From the NCBI GenBank assembly GCA_041395745.1, contig JAWKZV010000002.1:496001-560000 (forward strand): a stretch of DNA of 64,000 nt. The letters are read 5' to 3'. Shown piece by piece: positions 27,870 to 36,305 of the stretch (position 1 is the first letter of the stretch; every line of letters starts with the position of its first letter). The translations under genes were made by a program, and so were the position numbers. The notes beneath the pieces are model-generated. The model was not told where the DNA came from, searched no databases, and saw nothing but the letters and a program-made list of their open reading frames with translations. The stretch is from Porticoccus sp041395745 (GTDB taxonomy: Bacteria > Pseudomonadota > Gammaproteobacteria > Pseudomonadales > Porticoccaceae).

Positions 27870-28251
27870 ATGTTCCATGCCAGCTTAGGAGTTTCATTGT
27901 TGTGTTAGCTTCAGCCAGCTTGTGCAAGTGCAGTTGGCGGAGGCGCTATAAAACCTGTGCATACTTAATCACAAACTCGCGGCAAGATTCCCGTCTCTGT
28001 AATCGTCGCTGTGCAGAGTCAGCCAGGGATAAGTTTGTTTTCCTTCTTCCATATCATTGAGACCATAGCTCCGAGCCCGTTTTTTTCAGGAGAACTATCT
28101 TCCTGCTGACCTGCGGCGGGTGGGTCACTCGGACGTTAAGGCTGCCTCACCCACAATGTGTTGCCCCGAAAAGGGGATATTGCATATTGAGGGATACTCT
28201 TGGACAGTATGTTTTGCAGGAATCGTTGCCTGGACACTTTGCAGTGTTGTC
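27870..28251. other. gene-free gap
   Basis: About 380 bases between the PHA-system gene and the LuxR-type gene (convergent). ORFs here have no start context or family resemblance. A weak CCCCGAAAAGGGG dyad at 28162-28174 is the only structure seen. Confidence 0.4.
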
Positions 28252-28779
28252 TTACTCTCGATTTTCTCTGGCACCCTCAGCGGGCAGCAAGTCTTCGAGA
28301 AAGAATGCGGCAAGTTCGGAACGGCCTGCCAGTCCGGACTTGGAGTAGATCGACATCGACTGAACCCGTGCCGTCTTCTCCGCTGTACCCCTTATCCCGG
28401 CTATTTCCTTCAGACTCATGCCTTTGAGCAACAGGAAGGCCACTTCTTTCTCGGCCGGGGTGAGGTTCCAGATGGAAAGCTGCCGGTCGATGGCTTCAGA
28501 CAGCCCGTCTAGATAGGTTCTGGAGCGATTGCGCCACTCCTCTGATTCCTTTTTCAGGACGGCAGAGATATGCCGTTCGTTGCGAAGGTTTTTCTTCAGC
28601 CGGAAGGTATCCCTGAGGATATAGAAAGTGCCACACAACGCCAGCAACCCGGCAGTGCCTTCGGCGAGGAGGTGCCAGAGGGCAACCCCCTCTCCGGAGT
28701 CTGTGATCAGGTCAAAGGTGACCATCACCGTGATCAGTAATAGTGTTGTGAGCAGTATGGCGCGGTCGCGGGAGTTCAT
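28252..28779 (-). CDS. membrane-anchored LuxR-type HTH protein
   Basis: 175 aa. Two membrane helices lie near the N-terminus (about 8-25 and 35-58), followed by a helical linker and a C-terminal GerE/LuxR HTH (LTPAEKEVAFLLLKGMSLKEIAG, then a recognition helix in TARVQSMSIYSKSGLAGRSELAAFF). There is no receiver domain, so a membrane signal is probably sensed directly or through a partner. It follows the cytochrome b561 gene by 9 bases on the same strand and is probably co-transcribed with it. Confidence 0.8.
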   Translation of the reverse strand: MNSRDRAILLTTLLLITVMVTFDLITDSGEGVALWHLLAEGTAGLLALCGTFYILRDTFRLKKNLRNERHISAVLKKESEEWRNRSRTYLDGLSEAIDRQLSIWNLTPAEKEVAFLLLKGMSLKEIAGIRGTAEKTARVQSMSIYSKSGLAGRSELAAFFLEDLLPAEGARENRE

Positions 28780-28788
28780 TGTGCGTTT

Positions 28789-29547
28789 TTAGTCATCGTC
28801 ATCATCGTGAACCTGGTGGTGCTGATGGCCTTCATTTTCCCGCTCGTCTTCATGTGAGCCCTCCTCGGGTTCGCTCAGATACAGCTGTGAAGAGAAAATG
28901 TTCAGCTCCCGGGTGTCACTGTTAAAGTTTTGCAGCAGGTATCCGGCAAATCCAAGGGTGAGGATCGAAAAGAACGCTCCAGTCGCACGGTGGGGCTTGA
29001 TGGGCACTTGTTCTTCAAGCGCATGCTGTTTTTTGCCATCAAGCATGCTCTTCCAGATGGGATCCCGGTGCTTCGAAGTATGAAACACTATCCCCGCCAC
29101 GTGAAGCAGGACAACGAGAAGGAAGCCGTTAGCCAGGAGTTCGTGAACCTCTTCCAGATCTTCTCCCGCTTGCCCGGATGTCATCAGGTAGCCGGTGATA
29201 CCCAGTCCTACTGCCATGCCCATCATGGCAACTGCAGCCCAACTTGAGGCCGGGTTGTGACCGTTCCATTTCTTCTGATCTGTCGCCAGCAGGCTCTTGA
29301 GGTAAGCCACAAGTTCTCTGGGGTGGAGTGAGAAGTCGGAAAAGCGGGCGTGGGTGGTGCCTATGGCACCCCACACGATCCGCCACGCGACAAGGAAGCA
29401 GAGCGTAAGGCCGGCGAGCATGTGGTATGAAAACAGCACAGACTCATCATCAGCAGAGTTGCCGATGGCAAATGCCACCACAAAGAGAGTGGCAAAAAGC
29501 CAGTGAAAAATTCTGGTGGGTAGATCGTAGACACGTTTAGCGTTCAT
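28789..29547 (-). CDS. cytochrome b561 domain protein with His/Asp-rich tail
   Basis: 252 aa membrane di-heme cytochrome of the cytochrome b561/Ni-Fe hydrogenase b-subunit fold. It begins VYDLPTRIFHWLFATLF, has a second heme-ligand region in YHMLAGLTLCFLVAWRIVWG, and a third in VLLHVAGIVFHTSKHRD. After a last helix near 195, the tail is highly acidic and His-rich (EDERENEGHQHHQVHDDDDD), resembling a metal-binding segment. It probably passes electrons between the membrane quinone pool and a periplasmic partner. It is the first gene of a two-gene unit with the LuxR-type protein. Confidence 0.85.
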   Translation of the reverse strand: MNAKRVYDLPTRIFHWLFATLFVVAFAIGNSADDESVLFSYHMLAGLTLCFLVAWRIVWGAIGTTHARFSDFSLHPRELVAYLKSLLATDQKKWNGHNPASSWAAVAMMGMAVGLGITGYLMTSGQAGEDLEEVHELLANGFLLVVLLHVAGIVFHTSKHRDPIWKSMLDGKKQHALEEQVPIKPHRATGAFFSILTLGFAGYLLQNFNSDTRELNIFSSQLYLSEPEEGSHEDERENEGHQHHQVHDDDDD

Positions 29548-29841
29548 GGCGGATTCCTTAAGCTGCCTGGAGATCGAAGTTCTGGGCAGAGAGTAGGGCG
29601 CCAGGTATCAGCCGGCCATTGCTCAAATGGCCTAAAGCAATGCCGAGATTCGGGATTGGGCAAATGTCCTATGCCCGGATTGCGTGGGTTTCAGAGGTTT
29701 TTGGCGCCAAAGGCTGCGGTGTTGTGCAGGGACTTTGCACCGCTGGCGATCTCTATTGTGGGGTAAAGATGCCAATCTCCAGGCTATACGGATGCGACGG
29801 GCGACAGGATTTGTTCACGCTGAATAGGGGGATATAAAGAT
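29548..29841. other. gene-free chromosomal gap before the element
   Basis: About 290 bases between cytochrome b561 and the left att site. No convincing ORF or RNA gene is seen. It probably holds the cytochrome promoter and was joined to the tRNA-Leu region before integration. Confidence 0.4.
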
Positions 29842-29866
29842 TGGTACCAGAGGCCGGACTTGAACC
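29842..29866 (-). repeat. attL: duplicated 3' end of tRNA-Leu
   Basis: TGGTACCAGAGGCCGGACT (29842-29860) is identical to 57484-57502 at the 3' end of tRNA-Leu, and 24 of 25 bases match over 29842-29866. Only the terminal fragment is present, not a tRNA. It marks the left end of the integrated element. Confidence 0.93.
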
Positions 29867-30006
29867 CACACTTTCTTGTGCTTCGCAAAGCGCCATAACT
29901 ATCTGAAAAATATATAGATGTTCTATCAAATCTCTCTGATCTGAGTCAGAGTGTACCACCTTGATGGTTTTCAACACCAGCAATAGCTATAAAAAAGCTT
30001 CGTATA

Positions 30007-30118
30007 CCTATAACTATACATATATTGATATGTGTATAGTTATAGGTTGACATATGTGCCTGTATAGTATATTTATAAGTATACATAAATGACCTATTTA
30101 TTAACTTATAAGTATACA
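30007..30118 (+). promoter_or_regulatory. palindromic control region of the mobile-mystery genes
   Basis: 14-base inverted arms CCTATAACTATACA (30007-30020) and TGTATAGTTATAGG (30033-30046) are followed directly by a -35-like TTGACA (30047-30052) and an AT-rich -10 area near 30068-30077. Direct repeats TTATAAGTATACA lie at 30073-30085 and 30106-30118, the second overlapping palindrome ACTTATAAGT and ending 1 base before the ATG at 30120. No Shine-Dalgarno sequence is visible, so the gene may be translated from a very short leader. The pattern fits autoregulation by the downstream XRE protein (inference). Confidence 0.65.
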
Positions 30119-30119
30119 A

Positions 30120-30590
30120 ATGAGCATTAAAAAAGTCGTATTAAAGCAGTATAGAGAGATTATGAATCGTGCCGGTAGCAGCGCGCACAGTATTAGTTTT
30201 CAAAAAGAAGGCTGGATTAAAACGGCAAGAACGGCTCTCGGTATGTCGGTAAGGCAACTTGCTGACCGTTTAGGTGTGACGAGAGGGTATATCTATAAAG
30301 CAGAGAATGCTGAATTAGAAGGCGGGCTGACCCTCAAGAAGATGCACGAGATCGCAGAAGCTATGGATTGTCAGTTTGTGTACGCCATTGTCCCTGCAAT
30401 CGCCGAGCGCACTGTTGAAGGAACAATTGAATATCGTGCCAGGAAGATGGCTCTGGAGATTGAAAAGAAGACTCATGCAAACATGGCGCTTGAAGCACAA
30501 TCTTTATCATGGGATAAACGTGAACAGGAGATTGAAAGGATTGTAGAAGAACTAAAGGATGATCCATCGGTTCTATGGGATAAAAAATGA
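30120..30590 (+). CDS. mobile mystery protein A (XRE-type regulator)
   Basis: 156 aa protein with a Cro/C1-type helix-turn-helix in RTALGMSVRQLADRLGVTRGYIYKAE (about 36-62) and a C-terminal helical region. Its length, the HTH and its position match mobile mystery protein A, which is always paired with the Fic protein B in genomic islands. It probably binds the palindromes directly upstream. The 3' end overlaps the B gene by 4 bases. Confidence 0.88.
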   Translation: MSIKKVVLKQYREIMNRAGSSAHSISFQKEGWIKTARTALGMSVRQLADRLGVTRGYIYKAENAELEGGLTLKKMHEIAEAMDCQFVYAIVPAIAERTVEGTIEYRARKMALEIEKKTHANMALEAQSLSWDKREQEIERIVEELKDDPSVLWDKK

Positions 30591-31186
30591 TAGAAGACAT
30601 GGAGTATGTTGAGGGTGAGACCCCGCTTGACCCGGATGAAATGGATGGTCTTCGGTTTTCCCATATCACTACTAGAGGACAGCTCAATGAGCTTGAGCAG
30701 GCCAATATAGACGATGGTGAATTATGGCTTAAACGTCAAAAGAAGCTCGATATCCTCTCAGACCAGTTTGTAAGAACTCTTCATAAGAAGCTATTCGGAA
30801 AGGTGTGGAGTTGGGCCGGGACATATCGGAGAACGGAAAAGAATGTAGGCGTTGATCCCGTACAGATTGCCGTCAGCCTGAGACACCTGTTAGACGATAC
30901 CCAATACTGGGTGGAAAATGAGGTGTATTCCCCGATAGAGGCTGCGGCCAGATTCCACCATAGACTTGTTCAGATACACCCATTTGCCAACGGCAACGGG
31001 AGGCACGCCCGTATCATGGCGGACTTGGTGATGACCCAACTGTATGGGGAGGCCGCTATAGATTGGTCTGGTGATGCAGACCTACAAAAGGAGTCAGTAA
31101 GGCGAAATGAGTATATACGAGCTTTAAGAGCTGCTGACGGTGGGAATTATAAGCCATTGTTTGAGTTTGTTGGGTTGTACGGGTAG
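30587..31186 (+). CDS. mobile mystery protein B (Fic domain)
   Basis: 199 aa Fic-family protein with active-site loop HPFANGNGRHARIM (HPFxxGNGR with the catalytic His). Upstream lies the TTRGQLNELEQANIDDGELW region typical of protein B. Fic enzymes usually transfer AMP or related groups to target proteins. Coupling to the XRE partner suggests a toxin-antitoxin-like or regulatory pair, though protein B function is not established. An inhibitory (S/T)xxxE(G/N) helix was not clearly identified. Confidence 0.88.
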   Translation: MIEDMEYVEGETPLDPDEMDGLRFSHITTRGQLNELEQANIDDGELWLKRQKKLDILSDQFVRTLHKKLFGKVWSWAGTYRRTEKNVGVDPVQIAVSLRHLLDDTQYWVENEVYSPIEAAARFHHRLVQIHPFANGNGRHARIMADLVMTQLYGEAAIDWSGDADLQKESVRRNEYIRALRAADGGNYKPLFEFVGLYG

Positions 31187-31337
31187 GGGTTCTGACAACC
31201 CGTTATAACAAGATATTGTCCTGTTATCTTAGAACTGAAATTAAATGGTGCGTCATTCCACAAGATTATTAGCCTCTTGAGTTGGATTTATGCTCTGTTT
31301 ATAAAGTGTGAGAATTTAGATTACGGTATTAAGAAAT

Positions 31338-34300
31338 ATGGCTCATGCAGCTACATTGAAGGCGCTTGCAGATCTTACAGATACAGGACTATTTGAATGT
31401 CTCGCCACTTCGGTATTGAGAGAAGCGAATCCTATATATGAGCCACTAGTTCATACTGGTGTTAATACTGATGGAAAAACCGTTAAAGGTCCTATTGACG
31501 GAGTAGTGTTCGTTAAAGGCAGTCAACAACCTCATATGATCTCTGTGCATCATACGACGGGGGATAGGGATAAGTTAGAAAAAAAATGGCTGCATGACCC
31601 ATCTAAAGTAAAACGTAAAAAGCCGGGTGCCAAACAAGAGGGCCCTGGTGATATATTAAAAACAATAGCCGTATACACGGATGAGCGTGTAAGAACACAG
31701 GGGTTAATTGGTACTCTGGTTCTTACGGTTACTTCAGACCCCTCGGAAGAATTGGTTCGTGCTGCTGAAGCTATTGCAAGGAGTGCCGGAATCACAATTG
31801 ATTTATGGCCAGCCTCTCGTATAGCTCATTTTCTTGATACTGATCCGGCTGGACAATGGTTAAGGAAAAAGTATTTAGGGATAGAGCAGGAGCTACTTTC
31901 TCATAACTTATTAAAGGAGCTATCAAAAAAAAGTTTGCATGAAAATGCATCAATCATGTTCTCGGGGCATGAAAGCCTTTGGGTAAGTCGTGATTTGGAT
32001 GAAGAAATTGATAGGTCGTTAAGGCTGCCTTTGTCACTAATTGTTGGTGAGTCGGGTTGCGGCAAGTCTGTGGCTTGTTTTCGGAGGCTAAAAGAACATA
32101 TTGATGGGGGAGGGGTAGGTATAGTTATACCCCATGCAGTGCTAGCCGAAGCCATGACGTTGGATCAAGCTATATTTTTGTCACTAAAAAAGATACACCC
32201 ATCATTAGATCATCAAAGTTTACCTACATTAACATTTAGCTCTCCCGATTGCCCGATGATGGTATTAATTGAAGATGTAAATCGCTCTAATCGACCACAA
32301 GACCTAGTTGAAAAAGTTATTGCTTGGGCAAAGAATAATAATCAGAACTCAGATCATCATTTTCAAATACTCTGTCCAGTATGGCCTAGAAATACTGTAT
32401 TGCTAGATGATGAAAGAAGAAAAGATGCAGAGGGCTATTTTGTCCTTGCAAGTAAATATAGTGCCCAAGAGGGAGAAAATGCAGTCCTTGCAAAGGCAAA
32501 ATTATCTGGAATAGAAATTTCAAGCCTGAAAGCCCGTGAAATAGCGGAGGCTTTAGGCTATGACCCACTTTTGATCGCTCTACAGGATGTTGGGGAGACA
32601 CCTGATCCGGCTTCTGTTATCGGGTCATATATAAGAAGTGCACTGTTAAAAGCGGAGTTAAGTGATAACTCTGTAAATATAGCTTCAGAATATCGCTGTG
32701 CCTTGCGAGATTTAGCTGGATGTATGCTGCGGCATAAGCAGTTTGAAGTGACTTGGTCAAAGTTAAAAAGTTGGAATGAGATAGATAATGAAAGTGTCAA
32801 AGCTATCAATTTTCTAGCAAGAAAAGGCGAGGTTATAAGCTATAGCAGTGATCCAGATGGTCAGATCATCTTATTTAGACATGACAGAGTCAGAGATTGG
32901 TTATTATCAGATTATATCAAGGACACAGTTGTTAATGGACAGTTGGAGCAGGAGGTTCTTTTCGATCCGTTTTACTCTGATTTAATTGGCCGCGTACTCT
33001 CTGAACTCAGTATAGAAGAAAATCTGCTTGAAACTATTTATCAGAATAATCCGCTATCTCTTTTCTATGCGTTGAAGTTCTCTTCGCATCTTTCGGAAGC
33101 TAAAAAGCAATACTTGGTAGAAAAAATAGGTAAGTGGATTAGTGATAAAAACAACCATACCAGGGCGAGTAGAATTATACGCTGGCAAGCACTTTATGTT
33201 CTCACTGAAACGGATTTCTCCGACATTCCAGTTATCGTCAGAAAGTTTCCCGAAAATAATAGAAATAGCCAGTTGGCGAGATTAAGAAACGGAGATCTAT
33301 CGGGAGGTATCGAGTTATGCGCAAATTTGGAACCAGGGCTAGGATCGCCATGGCGAGATGTACAAATTGCTCATGCGAAGGATAAGTACGGAAAGAATTT
33401 AGTAGGCTCACTTAATAAGATACTTAATCGAGATGATATAAGTAAAGCAATACGCTCTGGTGGGCTGCGTCTAGCCGGACATATAGCTGACGGATTGCTT
33501 GCCCAAGGAGTTCTGGCGTGTTGGTCTACTGATGAGGAAAGGGAAGAACATCTTGATGATTATCTTTGGGCATTTGCACGGTGTTGGTGTGAAAAATCCG
33601 AAGAAATGCTGAATCCAGTTATGGATGTGTGGGCAAAAATGCCTGGTGAGAGTCATGACCATATGCCATCCCCTAGGGATAATCTGGCAGCGTATAATTT
33701 ACGATGGGCTTTTAGAAAATGGCCTCCAGAGAATGCGATTGATTTTTTTATAAGGTATGCCGAAAGGGAGGAGTTGCGCTGGCCCATTACGTATATGCTT
33801 CACGGAATGGATCATCCTCAGGCTATAAAATTTGTGGTGGAGGAGCTGGCAAAGATACGTCATAGGTTGGAGGGAAGCAACAATTTTTCACCGTTCGTTA
33901 TGAATGCTACTCAGGATTGGGAACGATCACTTGAATCAGGTGCCCGCAAAATGTCAGTTTCCTCTTTGAAGGTTTTATTGAATTTGTGGAAAGATGAGAG
34001 TAATGACAAGCACCTCAGAGTCCAGGCGTTTCTGATTTGGGCGGCGTCAAAGACGCCGGAAGACTCTCATTTTCTCTATGAGGACGTTGATCTGGAGGAG
34101 TTGAGAAACTGTTTGATAGTTGAGAGATTGAAAAGAGGAGACCATTCGGCAATTCCCTATTTGGTCGAGAAGGTTTCACATTCAAATGATAGCTATTGGT
34201 GGCAATACGGTAGGTATGTTTGGTCGGAGGAACTGACCCAAGCATTAGAGGATTTTCTCGAAGAAAGAAAGGGAAGTGTCTCCCTTGAATATACTAATAG

Positions 34301-35018
34301 CCTTAATGCTGATTGGATTATATCGGAACTAATGATGGCTTTGCCTGAGAGGCAAGCTGAACGCATCCTATTAAAGCATTGGGATCACTTACGCTATAGC
34401 CCCCAATATGTTCAGGTAGCGCTCTATCACGCAACAACTGATTGTTTGCAAGCTGCAAATAGAGCAATCGAAGAAAGTCCTGATGCCAAAAAAATGTTAG
34501 AACATTTGAATATGCATTATGGGATAAAGACTACAGGCCGTCCTGGTATTACAAAGGAAAAGCAAATCATCGCGTTATTGCCTTATCTTGCTCAAATGTC
34601 CGATAGTTGTATTTTTTCGTTATGGGAGGCGTGTAACGAGCGCGGGTGGTTTGACCTCAGGAGTAAACACTTGGACGAGAGGTTGACAAAAGATTATAGC
34701 CGACACTTATGGAGTAAAAGGCAAGTAATAGAACAATTAGATGAGATGCTTGCGCATGATCGTGGGTATTGGATAGATCATTGGATCGACGATTATATTA
34801 ATAGGGGTGTTGTATGGAGCGAAATTTTTGAAGAACTCATGCAATGGCTCGACAATAATCAATCAGAAGAGGCGTTAAATTTGATCGCTGATGCAGTGGT
34901 CTATAAAGGCTCACGGAGTGATTCTTTATTGCTAGAGAAATATATAGGTATAAGCGAAGCTGCAAGTGATGTGATCTTCGATACGCAGTATGGGGTTAAA
35001 AGAAGAACTCTCAACTAA
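31338..35018 (+). CDS. large P-loop NTPase, candidate STAND-type anti-phage protein
   Basis: 1,226 aa in one frame. Residues 1-130 look like a nuclease-type alpha/beta fold (GPIDGV with D54, then a strand ending SVHHTT at 69-74) but lack a clear E/QxK catalytic pair. A P-loop domain follows: Walker A GESGCGKS (237-244) and Walker B MMVLIEDVNR (about 307-316). The remaining 700 residues are long helices with frequent Trp/Leu, like a helical-repeat sensor. An N-terminal effector, central NTPase and C-terminal repeat array is the arrangement of Avs-type STAND proteins, but no Avs class is assigned here. The gene is AT-rich and flanked by Fic and MazF-like genes. Confidence 0.65.
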   Translation: MAHAATLKALADLTDTGLFECLATSVLREANPIYEPLVHTGVNTDGKTVKGPIDGVVFVKGSQQPHMISVHHTTGDRDKLEKKWLHDPSKVKRKKPGAKQEGPGDILKTIAVYTDERVRTQGLIGTLVLTVTSDPSEELVRAAEAIARSAGITIDLWPASRIAHFLDTDPAGQWLRKKYLGIEQELLSHNLLKELSKKSLHENASIMFSGHESLWVSRDLDEEIDRSLRLPLSLIVGESGCGKSVACFRRLKEHIDGGGVGIVIPHAVLAEAMTLDQAIFLSLKKIHPSLDHQSLPTLTFSSPDCPMMVLIEDVNRSNRPQDLVEKVIAWAKNNNQNSDHHFQILCPVWPRNTVLLDDERRKDAEGYFVLASKYSAQEGENAVLAKAKLSGIEISSLKAREIAEALGYDPLLIALQDVGETPDPASVIGSYIRSALLKAELSDNSVNIASEYRCALRDLAGCMLRHKQFEVTWSKLKSWNEIDNESVKAINFLARKGEVISYSSDPDGQIILFRHDRVRDWLLSDYIKDTVVNGQLEQEVLFDPFYSDLIGRVLSELSIEENLLETIYQNNPLSLFYALKFSSHLSEAKKQYLVEKIGKWISDKNNHTRASRIIRWQALYVLTETDFSDIPVIVRKFPENNRNSQLARLRNGDLSGGIELCANLEPGLGSPWRDVQIAHAKDKYGKNLVGSLNKILNRDDISKAIRSGGLRLAGHIADGLLAQGVLACWSTDEEREEHLDDYLWAFARCWCEKSEEMLNPVMDVWAKMPGESHDHMPSPRDNLAAYNLRWAFRKWPPENAIDFFIRYAEREELRWPITYMLHGMDHPQAIKFVVEELAKIRHRLEGSNNFSPFVMNATQDWERSLESGARKMSVSSLKVLLNLWKDESNDKHLRVQAFLIWAASKTPEDSHFLYEDVDLEELRNCLIVERLKRGDHSAIPYLVEKVSHSNDSYWWQYGRYVWSEELTQALEDFLEERKGSVSLEYTNSLNADWIISELMMALPERQAERILLKHWDHLRYSPQYVQVALYHATTDCLQAANRAIEESPDAKKMLEHLNMHYGIKTTGRPGITKEKQIIALLPYLAQMSDSCIFSLWEACNERGWFDLRSKHLDERLTKDYSRHLWSKRQVIEQLDEMLAHDRGYWIDHWIDDYINRGVVWSEIFEELMQWLDNNQSEEALNLIADAVVYKGSRSDSLLLEKYIGISEAASDVIFDTQYGVKRRTLN

Positions 35019-35071
35019 CTAATCTATTAACCTCTGCTTTTGACTGACAACTGACGTTATAAGGGGTCACA

Positions 35072-35476
35072 ATGGAAACAGTGTCTATGACCGATGAGAA
35101 CTACCCACGATACGGTTCTGTCTATTGGTATTCGGCCTCACGTCACTCAGGTGACTCAAAGATAAGGCCAGGGATTATTGTCTCCAAAGATGCTTCCAAT
35201 AAGACCAGCGATAGAGTCCAGATTGTTCCTCTATCAAGGACGCTTGAGATTCCTCGGAACTTATATGCTTCAAGGTTTGTGTTGCCTGCCGCTGTCAGCG
35301 GTCTCGAATTTGATTCAATGGCTCAATGTGACCGTGCTACGACCTTGCTAAAGACGCGTATTAAAAGCGAAGTGGTTTCAGCACTTCCTGAAAACTGGAT
35401 TGAGCATATGAAAAAATGCCTATCCATGTCCCATGAGAACAAGATGGTAATTGTTACTGCCGCCATGGGGATCTGA
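35072..35476 (+). CDS. MazF/PemK-like toxin
   Basis: 134 aa. The N-terminal strands YPRYGSVYWYSA and KIRPGIIVSKDASNKTSDRVQIVPLS match the PemK/MazF/Kid family, which cleave RNA in an SH3-like barrel. A good ribosome-binding site (AAGGGG) precedes ATG 35072. No dedicated antitoxin is adjacent on this strand; the gene before it is the large NTPase (53 bases upstream). It may be an orphan toxin, or the NTPase gene may be part of the unit. Confidence 0.75.
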   Translation: METVSMTDENYPRYGSVYWYSASRHSGDSKIRPGIIVSKDASNKTSDRVQIVPLSRTLEIPRNLYASRFVLPAAVSGLEFDSMAQCDRATTLLKTRIKSEVVSALPENWIEHMKKCLSMSHENKMVIVTAAMGI

Positions 35477-35487
35477 ATCCCAAGTCG

Positions 35488-35679
35488 CTAAGGCCCCGGC
35501 ACTCTAGCCCGTATCACCCGCTTCACGTTCTCTACTGTCCCCAAAGCATTGCGCCGGTCAGGTGAACCGGCTTCGGTTCTAGCTGCTTCATGGGCTGCCT
35601 CTCTTGCGATTAGATGCAGTTCGTTATCGCTGCGGGTTGCCAGTTCAAAAATCGTGCGAAGTTTCATTGTTACCTCCAT
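35488..35679 (-). CDS. small conserved hypothetical protein
   Basis: 63 aa (or 59 from the ATG at 35667, which has the motif MKLRTIFELATRSDNELH). Highly charged helical protein ending in NVKRVIRARVPG. Similar short proteins are frequent on alphaproteobacterial plasmids and islands (recognition from memory); function unknown. It is convergent with the MazF-like gene and divergent from the ArdC remnant. Confidence 0.6.
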   Translation of the reverse strand: MEVTMKLRTIFELATRSDNELHLIAREAAHEAARTEAGSPDRRNALGTVENVKRVIRARVPGP

Positions 35680-35922
35680 TTGCGTAGAGGCCGCGCCAGC
35701 CGCGACCCTTCATGGAGGCGTGTAAAAGCTCATGGGTCTTGCGGTTTGCACCTTTCGTTTACAAAGGCCGCAACGATAGAGGCGGAGGACTTGCCCCTTG
35801 CCTGCCGCATGGCACTTGATGCTCACCATTCATGGAAAAAGGACGCAGGACTGACAGCGAGTCTTCGCCGAATGGCGGTCGATGATTCTTTACTTACGGA
35901 TTACAGGGCAGACAAAACTCAC

Positions 35923-36305
35923 TCTCCGTGACTACCGCGATGCCGAAAGCTACTACGCAACCCTCTCGCACGAGATTACCCACTGTATATGTCACGAGAG
36001 CCGTCTTGACCGCAATTTCGGACGCAAAACATGGGGTGATGAAGGCTATGCATAAGAAGAGCTGGTCGCCGAACTCGGCGCGGTGTTCCTTTGCGCCGAT
36101 CTGGGACTGACCCTCGAAGACCGTGAAGACCGCTCGGCATATATCGCTTCCTGGCTCAAAGTCCTACAGGATGATAAATGCGCCATCTTCCGCGCTGCCG
36201 CACACGCCCAGCGAACTGTGAATTACCTGCATGGATTGCAGTACAAAAAAGGAAAGCCTAATGAGAAACTACCTAATCCCTCCGGACGCAGCGTACGCCG
36301 AAGTT
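35923..36305 (+). pseudogene. ArdC-like antirestriction/zincin domain remnant
   Basis: The frame from about 35923 reads DYRDAESYYATLSHEITHC, then DRNFGRKTWGDEGYA, an in-frame TAA (36051-36053), and EELVAELGAVFLCADLGLT with the C-terminal WLKVLQDDKCAIFRAAAHAQ. This is the zinc-metallopeptidase half of ArdC/DUF1738 proteins with its HEITH motif. The stop replaces an expected codon by substitution, and no N-terminal ssDNA-binding half is found upstream. Its end overlaps the convergent DUF1566 gene. Non-functional. Confidence 0.85.

Noticed and set aside
28120..28512. 130-aa plus-strand ORF opposite the LuxR-type gene
   Set aside because: Antisense of the HTH domain; the HTH signature on the other strand is clear.
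29842..29866. possible tRNA at the left att site
   Set aside because: Only the last 25 bases resemble tRNA-Leu; no cloverleaf can form, so it is an att duplication.
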